A stretch of DNA of 64,000 nt from Rhynchopus sp. YZ270_cl-10. Its lineage: Eukaryota > Euglenozoa > Diplonemea > Diplonemida > Diplonemidae. Below are positions 1-9,506 of the stretch, in pieces. Within the stretch, counting starts at the first letter, position 1; each line of letters starts with the position of its first letter. Where the stretch lies: positions 1,070,213-1,134,212 of the forward strand of contig OZ037914.1 in the NCBI GenBank assembly GCA_964035575.1. The letters are read 5' to 3'. Made by a program: the position numbers and the translations under genes. The notes under the pieces were generated by a model, which was not told the DNA's origin, ran no database searches, and saw only the letters and a program-made list of their open reading frames with translations.

Positions 1-588
1 ATACCACAAATCAAATGTCTGCTTCAATTTTTTTCAAATAAAAAAACACCCCCACTGCACCATTGAGTTAATGTTCTCTGAGGAACTACTCACGCCTTTC
101 AACACCCACACACACACAGCTGCGCTCTCGCTTGGCAGAGATCCGTTCTGAAATGACCGACTCCAAGAGACTCATGTACCAAAAGGCAATGGAATAGAAA
201 GACCAATAAAGGAAAATATCGACAACACAAAAAAAAAATTTTTTTGTATTCATAATTCCAGACCAAGATTGGGGGCTTTTTTGTTCCCAAAAAAAAAGTT
301 GTGAATTATGTACGGCTTTGATTCATCCACCTGATTGACCATTTTTTTTTTCTTTTTGAGTTTCTGTTCTAGAGTGGCGCTTTGTAGCGCAGAGTGGGGG
401 GTCGCAAAAAAAAAAACCCCCCTCCCTTCCTAATTGTGGCTGTGTTATGTGAAGTAGTCACTATTCAACCCCCTTCTCCCTTTCTCCACCCCTAACAAAA
501 AAAAAAAACAAAGCTAACGAAAAACCTTCCCCCTCTCCCTTTCTGCCAGGCAGCGAGGAAACCTATCGTAAAAAAAAAAACAGAGAGA

Positions 589-660
589 CAGTGGAGATTG
601 CACAACTGTGGCAACACAACCCGAGGCAACTACACTACACTCCAACAATTTATCAAAAAA
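589..660 (+). repeat. Short repeat family D, copy 1
   Basis: Starts CAGTGGAGATTGCACAACTG and ends CCAACAATTTATCAAAAAA. Other copies lie at 49.7, 56.7 and 58.0 kb. The ends AGTG and CACT can pair, as in family C, and both families share a similar A-rich 3' tail. Confidence 0.75.
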
Positions 661-739
661 AACAACAACAAAAACAACAAAAATAAGCACAACAACGCAT
701 GGTATTATGCCAAATGTAGTTCCTATAGGTTAATAAGAG

Positions 740-827
740 AGGAATATTGCTAACTTTCGGGATTTTTTTGGGATTTTGTGATTTTCGGTTGGCCTAGAAT
801 AGCGCATTGATGGTTAGCAATATACCT
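740..827. mobile_element. MITE-like element, 88 bp
   Basis: The ends are inverted copies of AGG(A/T)ATATTGCTAAC, 14 of 15 bases matching. The interior is T-rich and non-coding. No second copy was seen in this window. Confidence 0.45.
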
Positions 828-1227
828 GAGAGAGAACAGCGAGGGCAAAGGGGGGGAGGAGGGAAAGTACTAAGATAGCTTACTACCGCGAAATGTTCGT
901 TGCGCTGAAGGGGAGTGGCAGCAACAACATATATCAGAGGCCTAAAGTAGGGGGTCTCAATTTACAGTTTTTTTAAAAAGATGAAGTCGAAACTTAGTTT
1001 TGTTCATCAAACCTTTTTTCTCTTTTGTAGGTGAGTGGAGGATTTTTTAAAGCAGAACATTTTTTTTTTTTTTTGTCAGAGGGGGGTTGTTGAAGGTTGG
1101 AGCTGTGTGTGTATGTGTGTGTACCACGGTGGAGTTTGTTAAACAGTGTCCGTCTGCTTCCCAGAGAGGGCGTTAGGCACTATCAATTTCACTTTAATTT
1201 TTTTTTTTTAAATTTCGATTTCGATAA

Positions 1228-1346
1228 TATAGACACGGATACTAGATCTGTCCAGATATGGGGGCCAATATACCAGATCTGGCTCGTTTTCCAGATGTGG
1301 AAAGCTGGTTTCCTGATCTGGCCAGATCTGGCAGTATCCGTGTATA
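1228..1346. mobile_element. MITE-like element, CAGATCTGG family, copy 1
   Basis: The terminal inverted repeat is built on ACACGGATACT followed by repeated CCAGATCTGG units. Almost the whole 119 bp can fold back. A second copy with the same ends lies at 43.0 kb, so this is a dispersed element and not a chance hairpin. Confidence 0.7.
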
Positions 1347-1620
1347 GAAGCATTTTTACTTTTCTTTTTTACGTTTTGCAAGACATACCACATAGAAAGA
1401 TGGGAACATTTTTTTGTTGATCCCTCCTATGCTATCAATTTCTTGATTTGCATATGTTGAAATACTAATTTCGATTTCGAAAGTTTCCTTCCACCATTTG
1501 TCTCCCCTCTTTTCATGGTGTTCAACGAATCTGTCAAAAAAATAATAATAATATCCTGACAGTACATCTTTTGTAGTTCGGAGACCACACTTTCTTGAAC
1601 AAAAAAAACCATTTTTTTTT

Positions 1621-1676
1621 TGTTGTATCGACAATCACGTTATACCAGTAGGTATAACGTGATTGTCGATACAACA
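1621..1676. repeat. Perfect 56 bp palindrome, family F, copy 1
   Basis: A 26 bp perfect stem surrounds the loop AGTA. The right arm ends GTGATTGTCGATACAACA, the signature 3' end of repeat family F. It is the only place where the family F signature is also seen in reverse orientation. Confidence 0.8.
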
Positions 1677-2119
1677 AACAAACAAAAAAAAAACACACAT
1701 TCAATTGAGAATCGAATTTTCGTTTTGGGTGGGTTCTTAGGTAAAAAAAGAAGGAGATGAAGAAATTGTTTCTGTTTTATTGTTGCTTTTTTTTGGTGTA
1801 TTTGAGCGGCATTTTTTTTTTTTTTTCATATTTGGACGGGAATCTTTTCCAGATGAAGATGTACAGAATTATCAAAAAAAGAGATTTTTTATTTTTATTT
1901 TTTAAAATGTGTGATGTTACAATAGGTAGCTCCACATAATCAATTTTTTTTCATGAGAGGGCTTTCAGGTCAAGCTTTTTTTGTGTCTGGCATTGATGTC
2001 ACACAAAACAAAGACCCTCTCCTCCCTTTCCCCCATATATGAGTTGGGCGTACCCCGTCTTTTGACAGGTGGTTTATCTAGTTCATCCCATGTCCCGAGC
2101 ATTATTTTTTTTGTTGTTG

Positions 2120-2185
2120 TCAGTGCCCTGTGTCCGGTGATTGTCTGGTGAGCTGTTTTGCACTTTCAACTTTTCGTTTTTTTTG
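2120..2185 (+). repeat. Short repeat family G, copy 1
   Basis: Shows the order GTGCC, TGTCCG, GGTGAG, TTTGCACTTTCAACTT and a T-rich tail. The same order recurs at 22.8, 44.3 and 53.3 kb. Confidence 0.5.
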
Positions 2186-2451
2186 TTTAGAAACACATTC
2201 TCGTGTAAACAAATAACGACGAGCAGAAGAAGGAAAAAAAAAAATGCGGGAAATATTGTGTGGTGATCGGTGTCATTGCTTGCGTGTTGGTCACATCCCT
2301 CCTCCCCTCATTTTTTTTTCTTTTTGTTTTCAAAACCAAATGGGTTTTCTTAGGGGGAGGGGTGGTTTGGGGTTTATGTGGGGTATCTTTATATTTTAAA
2401 AAAAGGTCACTTTTTTTTTTGTCATACCAAACGTCCCATTTCTGGGCCATC

Positions 2452-2535
2452 TATGAACGGGGAGATATTTTTTTTTCACTCTCAGTAAGCTATCTCTCAC
2501 AAGCTTTCACGGCCTGTTGCGTGTCTCACGGAGAC
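2452..2535 (+). repeat. Dispersed repeat K, copy 1
   Basis: Shares CTCTCAC, AGC(T/C), TCAC and GCCTGTTGCGTGTC with 45.95-46.08 kb. That copy is longer and is flanked by an inverted GGGTGATCTATG / CATAGATCACCC pair. Confidence 0.55.
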
Positions 2536-2913
2536 TTGACCGAACTCCATTGCCAACCTGCTATCATTCGATGCTTCCCTTATCTACCACGCGACTGTCA
2601 TCACGCTTTCCACTTTCACAATTCACCTCAAAAAAATGCCAAAACACCACCCAGGACACACAACCACTCCACACACCCCCAACAACCTCCCACCCCACCC
2701 CCTCACACCCATGCACGCAACAGTTCTCCAAAACGGCAAGTAACACAAAACGAGAGGATGGGGGGGGTCGCGTAGGTCACACAATATCCCCCCCACACCC
2801 TGCTGCTGACACCACCACGGAGGAGGGGGTAGGTGGACCGCAACCTTCCTCGTCCCCCTCCTTCGCCTGATACTGTGGCGGACCGTGAATTCAGCGGGGT
2901 AGTGTGTGGCGGA

Positions 2914-5900
2914 ATGCCTGCTGTTGCCACGCATGGCGACAACGTTTCTTCGTCGTCGAAGGCTCGCACACCACCACGCACACCACCGAGAACACCACCA
3001 TCACGCAGTCCACCACGCAGCCCAACACTACCTCATGCTGTACCCAAAGCGGAAGAACAGACGCTTGCCGCAGAGAAGTCTGCTGTCCAAGCAATGCACC
3101 GCCGTGGAAAGCATGCACCAGAAGACAATGAAACGAACAGTGACACCTCACCGGTTGTTCTCATGCAGGCCCACGACATTGTTGAGTACGAAGTAGCTGG
3201 GGACAGTGGTGCAGGGAATATTGGGATGAGTGGAGCGTTTGGGGACGACCCGAACTCCGGCCGTGGCCCCACTGCGGTCGATGAATTTGTCTTTGACAGC
3301 ACTACAGCGCTCCGTGGGGACTCCTTCCGGATCTTCCCCGCTAGCTCTGCCTTCCGCCGCCACGTTGCCTTCATGGTGACCACCCGACTCTACCGGCTTT
3401 GCCTTAACCTCTTAACCTACGTCTCTGCGGTCTGCCTTTATATTGGTCCACGCCATATTCACGGAAAAGACCAAACGAAAACACAGCGTATCTTCACCCT
3501 CATTGACTATATCATTGTCGCGCTGTTTTGCTTGGATGTTCTATTAAACTGTGTTGCCTGGGGATGTGTGTTGGGGGTCACGACGCAGCAGTCGGTTCTT
3601 TCAGAAGGCCTTCCGGAGGTGGAGGAAACTTCGGAAAGACATCGTGCGGGGACAACGGAGACGTCTGAAGAGGAGGCACCCCGCGCAGCAGCGCCTGCAG
3701 AAGAGAAGACAGTACGGTATTCGTATCTAGGGGGCTCGTTGAGCAATCGGGTGGATTTATGTGTTATTTTGACCTCAATTGTTTGTATGGCAAATGAACT
3801 GCATGGGGTTCACGTTCTTAAGGTGTTGAGGTGTCTTCCGCATGCATATTTCCCAGAAATGCGTTCGGTGCGTGCGGTGTTCGAAGCGGTGCGTCGTTCC
3901 ATAGGGCTGTTGGTGGATAATATTGCGATGCTGATCTTCTTTATAGCGTTTTTCAGCATTTGTGCGGTGGAGTTCTTTGCGGGAGGACAGTCCTTTTATT
4001 GTGTGGTGACACCGCAAGGGGGAGACCTCACACACCGCATTGAGCACGCAACCTGCACTTCAAACGCATTATCTCAGTCTTACCTTTCTGCAGAAAAATC
4101 CTGTCCAAACCCGTTGCACCCAAACGATACCGTGTCCTGCCAGGATGTAGGCTATTTAGACCCAGGTTGGATTCATTTTGACAACTTCGGCGCCTCCTCG
4201 GTCACCATCTTCCAGATCATCCAGCTCGAAAACTGGGGCCAAATCATGCGACCCCTTATCAGAACCCGAGGAATGTACGTCACCTATTTTTTCTTTGTGT
4301 TGATGATTGTGGTCTGCAATTTGGTTGTCATTAATCTCTTTACTGCGATTGTGGTCTACCATTTTGACGAGGTTAAAGCAGAGATGGAGGAGGAAGACCC
4401 AGACGCTGTACCGCCTACATTGAAGGAACGCCTTTTAAACGATCTACGCGCAGTACTGCCTTCATGTTGTGTGGGGCGGCTGTTGGGGGCTCCGGTCACA
4501 CAGTTCGCGGCAGATATTATACATGAGGGTGTAGCGCGAGAAGTCAGCCTCGAGAAATTCTCTCAACCACGTGACCAAGTACGCCGGGTGTCACTCACAC
4601 AAGATGCGTGCCTTTCGCCACGTGGTAGTGGAATTCATCGTCTCTCCTCAGTCGCTTCGCTTCGGTCCATCGGAAATGCAGACCGAACCGGAGGCACCCT
4701 CCCCCGCCCTGACCAAAACGAACAGAACCTCTCGCCCCCCGCCTCTCCACGATCCCACCGAAGCGATCACCGCAACTCCATTGCCTTAATGGAAAGCAGG
4801 GAGATGACGCAACGGCTCAGCCAATTAGGTCTTGTCACCGAAGTTCCTGAGCCTAGCCCCGAAGAGGAGGCAAACGAATTGATTCAGGAAATGGACGAAA
4901 TGGATGCAACAGAGTTGACGAGGATGCAGTCGGCAAAGAGGATGTTCCTCGAGAAGATCATGCTGGCCGTGATTTTGGTGAATGTAGGCTTCATTTCGAT
5001 CTGGCATTACGACGCGTCAGACACAGTGGAAACGGTTCTCCGCTATGCAGAGTACGTGTTCTTTTCGTTTTATAGTATTGAGCTTTTGGTACGCCTTTCT
5101 GACCCAAGAAAATTCATTGAAAGCAAGCATTATTGGGCAGGAGCTGTTGTCTGGGCAATGGCGATTCCAGCGCTGTTCGACGAAGACCTCAGAGTGATGC
5201 GCGCCTTCCGGGTGTTCCGAATTATCTCCATGAGCGAAATCGCGCGGGACTTCATATCAACACTCAACTTCGAACCCATCGGATCGCTTTTCTACATGAT
5301 GTTCGTCGTATTGGTACTCTTCGCCGCGATCGGCAACCAATTCTTCTCGGGCCTCTCCGAATTCCCAGGACGCAACGACTTTCTCGAACCCCTTTGGGTA
5401 TCCCGCTTCAATTTTGACAGCATCCTTGACGGGGTTTTAACGCTCTTCATCGTTATGGTCGGGGATAATTGGACCTACATCATGTACCAAGCGATGAGTT
5501 CGAAGGAAACCATGTTGATTCCGACACTGTTGTACTTTTATACCTTTATCGTCTGGGCGAATTGGGTGCTGCTATCTATGTTTATTGCGGTGTTGTTGCA
5601 AGAATTCGATACGTATTCGCTGTTAGACAGAAATTTGGAGAATCATGAGATTGTGTCGCAGTCACGCTCCGTTTTTTCAACGTTTTTGCGAAAATGCGAT
5701 ATGCAAAACGCAGCCGCGATAGTAGACGAAGAGAATATAGTGTCTTTAGTTTCGGTGGCGAATGTGCATAAATGGGCGTGCCGAGCGCGGGAAGCGAAGG
5801 TACAACGTACGACCTTCAAAAAGAAGCAATTTAACAAAGAGGATTTACGCAAAACGGCGCGTATTTTAGAAGGCAAACAGCTGACCTTTAGTCTGGACCA

Positions 5901-8900
5901 ATGTATTAAAACGATGCAGGATGGTAATGCAAAAGCTGAAGAGAAAGGCGGCCAGACACAGTCCACCTCTATCAGAAAGATTAACACCAAACGTCTCATT
6001 AATGTCGCCAAAAACGTTGAAAACAATCTCCTCGATGTCGTAGGGCAGGTAGAATCCGATCTAATGGACGCTGAAAGCGCCAACTCCAAAGCCAGCAAAT
6101 TGGTTTCCACATTGACAATGGCTTCTTCCTCTGGCCTCAAAAAATTCCGCGAACTCAGCTCCGCACAACAAGGTAGCATCAGTCCTAGAGGGACAAAGGG
6201 GAAATCCACAAAAACTTTGAAAGCAGCATTTTCAAAGCCTACCTTAAAGAAAGCCACGCAAAAATCGCTTTTTGCATCTTTATTTAGCAAGCCCAAACCA
6301 TACAGGAGAGCGAGTGTCAGCAGTATGGCTGATGAGGTGTCATCCTCATCTTCTTCTTCTTCAGAATCATCATCGGAGGAAGAGCTGCCGAAAGAAACCA
6401 ATGTATCGTCGATGGCGTCAAAATTCCGTCAATTTGCGAGCAAAGCTGCTGCCAACGACATCGCAACCGACAACATCTCAGCTGGTCCAAACTCGCTCTT
6501 CAGAGGCATCCGCAATGCAAAGGATATGACTCAAGGCAAACCCTCCGCGCTAGGTGAATTGGTTTCCACCATGCAAAACCGACCAATCGATGAAAAAGAG
6601 AAAAAAGGGCGTTTTGCGAAGGCAGTAGGATCTCTTGGTATTGTTAAACCCGAGAAGGCATCGCCATTTGCCGCATTTAAGGGGATTGGTGCAGGGAATC
6701 TTAGAGCGTTGGAGAAAGCATTGCAACAGAAGAGCACGATAGATGAAGATGAGGAGGGAGAAGATGAAAATGAGCCGCCAATGCAACCGCAGACTGTTCA
6801 AGCACGGAGAGGGTCAGAAGGGGGGCCACGATCAGGGCTGCAAGGATTGCTACGACCGACGCAGCTGCGTGACCCTGAAGAGCCCCCTGGAGAAGAGACG
6901 AAGAAGAGGGTGGTGTGTATTTCGGATGATGTTGATATTGAGATGGAGGTGAGGGAGGCAAGAGAAGCAACCAACGATGACGTGGCCCGCGGAGAGTCGC
7001 GAATGGAACGAGAAAAATCGGAGTTCGGAAAGGGACGAAAGAAGCACGCATTTTACCGCAAATCGCTGTTTCTCTTCCACGAAAACCACCCTCTCAGGCT
7101 CTTGGCATTGCGCGTTGCAAAGTCGATTTGGTTTCAACACGGCATTTTTATTGTTGTTACGGTGTCCTCATTTTTATTAATGTTCTCTCCAGCTGGAGAG
7201 GCTTGGGGGGACCCTACGTTGCATCAACACGAAGGACTGCCGAAGAAGGTGTCGGACATATTGAACTACGTCTTTCTTGGTGTGTTTTTTGGAGAGTTTT
7301 TGGTGAAGGTGGTGGCCTTTGGATTTGTTTGGATGGCGCGACCAAAGGAGTTTGGAAGACGTCGCGAAAAAGCGTATCTCAAAGACCCTTGGAACTGTCT
7401 CGACTTTGCGATTCTAGCTCTAATGTTCGCCTCTGTCATGATCCAACAGCTTGGACAAGATGCATCGGCCCTGCAATCTTTCCGTATCTTCAGGGTGCTT
7501 CGTGTCATTCGAGTCATCCGTAGGGTCCAAAGCCTCCGCAAAATCCTGCAAGCCCTCTTCCACCCGCAAACCCTCGTCCGTATTGGCGGGGTCCTCTTTT
7601 TGGCGGTCTTCTTTATTTTTTCGTTTGCATTGGTGGCTGTGAGCTTTCTCTCAGGGAAGCTTGGGGGGTGTACGGCGGACACTTCATTAGATTTGAGTCA
7701 ATGCGTCAGTGGCGTTTCGAGCCACGACCTTTATGTTCACGAAGTACCAGGTGGTGTCGACGGGGCCATATCGTGGGACGACGTGCAGGCTGGACTTCCC
7801 TATGGCTATATGTACCTACCACTGGACACAACGCAGGGGGCAGTGGACGGCTACCTCGCACCACGCACCTGGCGAACACCCTGGCGGAACTTCGACACCA
7901 TCGGACAATCCATGCTCACCCTCATGACCATCGCCAGCGGGGAAGACTGGGCCACCCCAATGCTCTACGCCATCGACTCCACTTCTGTTACAACAGGGCC
8001 CCGTACCAATAAAAACATCGCATTTGCCCTGTTTTTTATTGTCTACATGATTCTGATGTCCTTTATTATCATCAATTTGGTGATTTTTGTTATCACTGAT
8101 GCGATTCGGACGCAATCTGGCACCTCCGTTATGCTACGTGAACAGGCAGAATGGGCGGATTTGATGCATTATATCAAGGTGGTCCGGCCGCTTCCTAGAG
8201 TTCCACCACCGAGTAGAAGGGCGGATGGGTCGTTATCGATTAAGGGGCAAATCAGGTCGACGTTGCTACGCTATTTTGGCCCCCGCCCGTTTTCGTCGAA
8301 TCGATGGTTCGAAGGGATTATTTACTTCGTGATTTTGCTTAATATCGCGATGATTCTTAGTGAATACCGATCCGATTTGATGAGCCCCACCCACCGCGAC
8401 TTTATTGACACCGGAAACAACATTATTGTCGGCATCTACATCTTCGAATTTGTTGTCAAAGTGGTCGGGCTTACCCCTTCTGTGTACTTCCGTGATAAGT
8501 ATAACCGATTAGACTTCTTCATCGTCGCAGGATCGGTGGTAGGATATTTGGTGAAGTTGGTTTACTCTGATGCACCTTCGACGAAAAAGATTATTTCGAT
8601 CATCAGAATTTTCAGATTGTTGCGGATTTTTAAGCTGGTGCGGTTGTTCAAAGGGGTAGGCTTTATTATTGACAGCATCTTCTCTTCCGTCCCTGCAATC
8701 GGCAATGTAGTGTTCATCGTGGTGTTGTTGATGTGGATTTGGGGTGCAGTAGGGGCGGAGCTCTTTGGGAACATGAAGATGCGGCTTGCGATCAACTCGG
8801 AAATTAATTTCCGGTCGTTCTTCTCCTCGTTTATTACACTCACAATGGTTATTACTTCGGACGATTGGATCAATATTCTGCACGAAGCTGGCTTGGAAGA

Positions 8901-9378
8901 CCCTTACTGCTCCACCTCCCCACCTTCTTGGGTAGGGTTGACTGATGGGGGGGACGAGGTGGATTTGACTAAGGGGTTTAACGATTGTGGGTCGAAGTAT
9001 GCGGCGACGTTGTACTTTATCTCATTTTATGTGATTGGAGCGTACATTTTCTTGAATTTGGTGACCGCTTCGATCCTAGATGAGGTGCAACACGCAATCT
9101 CCCGCGGGCGTTTCAGAGTAACCGAGGACGAGATAGAATCGTTCCGCATTGTCTGGTTCAACACAGTACAAGGCACCTCAGGGGAAGTGCCCCGCTGGCG
9201 GATGGGGCACCTAATGGAGGGGCTCTTCCTCGTAAACAAGCTAGGCCTGCACCCCCTCTACCACAAGAAGTTCTACAACACGTTCCTCCTCAAGCTCGAT
9301 TGGCTGAAGCTGAGGTTTCTCATACAAGCGAAGAATAAAAATCAGGATGCAAAGCGGGTCAAGTATGATTCATTATAG
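2914..9378 (+). CDS. Four-domain voltage-gated cation channel alpha subunit (Cav/Nav type), probably Ca2+ selective
   Basis: 2154 residues in one uninterrupted exon. The frame is open further 5', but the first ATG is at 2914. Four repeats of six membrane segments lie at about residues 150-495, 675-875, 1400-1720 and 1790-2060. The S4 voltage sensors are clear in repeats II (RVMRAFRVFR), III (FRIFRVLRVIRVIRR) and IV (RIFRLLRIFKLVR). The repeat I S4 is poor (LKVLRCLPHAYFPEMR). Pore loops carry QLENW, VGDNW, SGEDW and TSDDW, giving a filter of E439/D851/E1677/D1983. Four acidic residues are the hallmark of Ca2+ selectivity; Na+ channels of animals use DEKA. After S6 of repeat IV a segment like the Cav pre-IQ/EF-hand region follows (TEDEIESFRIVWFN). 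The II-III linker is about 500 residues, charged, with a poly-Ser run. The N-terminus is Pro/Arg/Thr-rich. It should sit in the plasma or ciliary membrane; the exact ion is inference. Confidence 0.93.
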   Translation: MPAVATHGDNVSSSSKARTPPRTPPRTPPSRSPPRSPTLPHAVPKAEEQTLAAEKSAVQAMHRRGKHAPEDNETNSDTSPVVLMQAHDIVEYEVAGDSGAGNIGMSGAFGDDPNSGRGPTAVDEFVFDSTTALRGDSFRIFPASSAFRRHVAFMVTTRLYRLCLNLLTYVSAVCLYIGPRHIHGKDQTKTQRIFTLIDYIIVALFCLDVLLNCVAWGCVLGVTTQQSVLSEGLPEVEETSERHRAGTTETSEEEAPRAAAPAEEKTVRYSYLGGSLSNRVDLCVILTSIVCMANELHGVHVLKVLRCLPHAYFPEMRSVRAVFEAVRRSIGLLVDNIAMLIFFIAFFSICAVEFFAGGQSFYCVVTPQGGDLTHRIEHATCTSNALSQSYLSAEKSCPNPLHPNDTVSCQDVGYLDPGWIHFDNFGASSVTIFQIIQLENWGQIMRPLIRTRGMYVTYFFFVLMIVVCNLVVINLFTAIVVYHFDEVKAEMEEEDPDAVPPTLKERLLNDLRAVLPSCCVGRLLGAPVTQFAADIIHEGVAREVSLEKFSQPRDQVRRVSLTQDACLSPRGSGIHRLSSVASLRSIGNADRTGGTLPRPDQNEQNLSPPASPRSHRSDHRNSIALMESREMTQRLSQLGLVTEVPEPSPEEEANELIQEMDEMDATELTRMQSAKRMFLEKIMLAVILVNVGFISIWHYDASDTVETVLRYAEYVFFSFYSIELLVRLSDPRKFIESKHYWAGAVVWAMAIPALFDEDLRVMRAFRVFRIISMSEIARDFISTLNFEPIGSLFYMMFVVLVLFAAIGNQFFSGLSEFPGRNDFLEPLWVSRFNFDSILDGVLTLFIVMVGDNWTYIMYQAMSSKETMLIPTLLYFYTFIVWANWVLLSMFIAVLLQEFDTYSLLDRNLENHEIVSQSRSVFSTFLRKCDMQNAAAIVDEENIVSLVSVANVHKWACRAREAKVQRTTFKKKQFNKEDLRKTARILEGKQLTFSLDQCIKTMQDGNAKAEEKGGQTQSTSIRKINTKRLINVAKNVENNLLDVVGQVESDLMDAESANSKASKLVSTLTMASSSGLKKFRELSSAQQGSISPRGTKGKSTKTLKAAFSKPTLKKATQKSLFASLFSKPKPYRRASVSSMADEVSSSSSSSSESSSEEELPKETNVSSMASKFRQFASKAAANDIATDNISAGPNSLFRGIRNAKDMTQGKPSALGELVSTMQNRPIDEKEKKGRFAKAVGSLGIVKPEKASPFAAFKGIGAGNLRALEKALQQKSTIDEDEEGEDENEPPMQPQTVQARRGSEGGPRSGLQGLLRPTQLRDPEEPPGEETKKRVVCISDDVDIEMEVREAREATNDDVARGESRMEREKSEFGKGRKKHAFYRKSLFLFHENHPLRLLALRVAKSIWFQHGIFIVVTVSSFLLMFSPAGEAWGDPTLHQHEGLPKKVSDILNYVFLGVFFGEFLVKVVAFGFVWMARPKEFGRRREKAYLKDPWNCLDFAILALMFASVMIQQLGQDASALQSFRIFRVLRVIRVIRRVQSLRKILQALFHPQTLVRIGGVLFLAVFFIFSFALVAVSFLSGKLGGCTADTSLDLSQCVSGVSSHDLYVHEVPGGVDGAISWDDVQAGLPYGYMYLPLDTTQGAVDGYLAPRTWRTPWRNFDTIGQSMLTLMTIASGEDWATPMLYAIDSTSVTTGPRTNKNIAFALFFIVYMILMSFIIINLVIFVITDAIRTQSGTSVMLREQAEWADLMHYIKVVRPLPRVPPPSRRADGSLSIKGQIRSTLLRYFGPRPFSSNRWFEGIIYFVILLNIAMILSEYRSDLMSPTHRDFIDTGNNIIVGIYIFEFVVKVVGLTPSVYFRDKYNRLDFFIVAGSVVGYLVKLVYSDAPSTKKIISIIRIFRLLRIFKLVRLFKGVGFIIDSIFSSVPAIGNVVFIVVLLMWIWGAVGAELFGNMKMRLAINSEINFRSFFSSFITLTMVITSDDWINILHEAGLEDPYCSTSPPSWVGLTDGGDEVDLTKGFNDCGSKYAATLYFISFYVIGAYIFLNLVTASILDEVQHAISRGRFRVTEDEIESFRIVWFNTVQGTSGEVPRWRMGHLMEGLFLVNKLGLHPLYHKKFYNTFLLKLDWLKLRFLIQAKNKNQDAKRVKYDSL

Positions 9379-9398
9379 GGGGGTTTCATTTATTGATC

Positions 9399-9450
9399 AA
9401 GGTAACTAATAAAAAGAGAGGCTTAGGGTCATCTTATAAACTTTTTCTTT
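9399..9450 (+). repeat. Short repeat family A, copy 1
   Basis: Reads AAGGTAACTAAT, then GAGAGGCTTAGGGTCATCTTA and TAAAC plus a pyrimidine tract. It lies between the channel stop and the next start codon. The opening AAG|GTAACT resembles a 5' splice site, so it could begin a 5'-UTR intron. Confidence 0.75.
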
Positions 9451-9506
9451 TCATTCGACAACAAACTTGTGGAAGCCAGCGCCGCTGATGCTGTGCGACA
9501 ACGAAT

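Larger units (their letters stand above)
1..2913. other. Intergenic region with small repeats, no gene seen
   Basis: AT-rich with long A/T runs. Open frames here are short and low in complexity. It holds two MITE-like elements, one module of repeat family D, a perfect palindrome (family F), one family G module and one copy of repeat K. From about 2.63 to 2.83 kb the DNA is strongly C/A-rich and is probably leader or promoter DNA of the channel gene. Confidence 0.6.

Noticed and set aside
2833-2913. N-terminal extension of the channel frame beginning at a GTG
   Set aside because: Eukaryotic translation starts at ATG; the first in-frame ATG is at 2914, and the extension is Pro/Arg-rich leader-like DNA.
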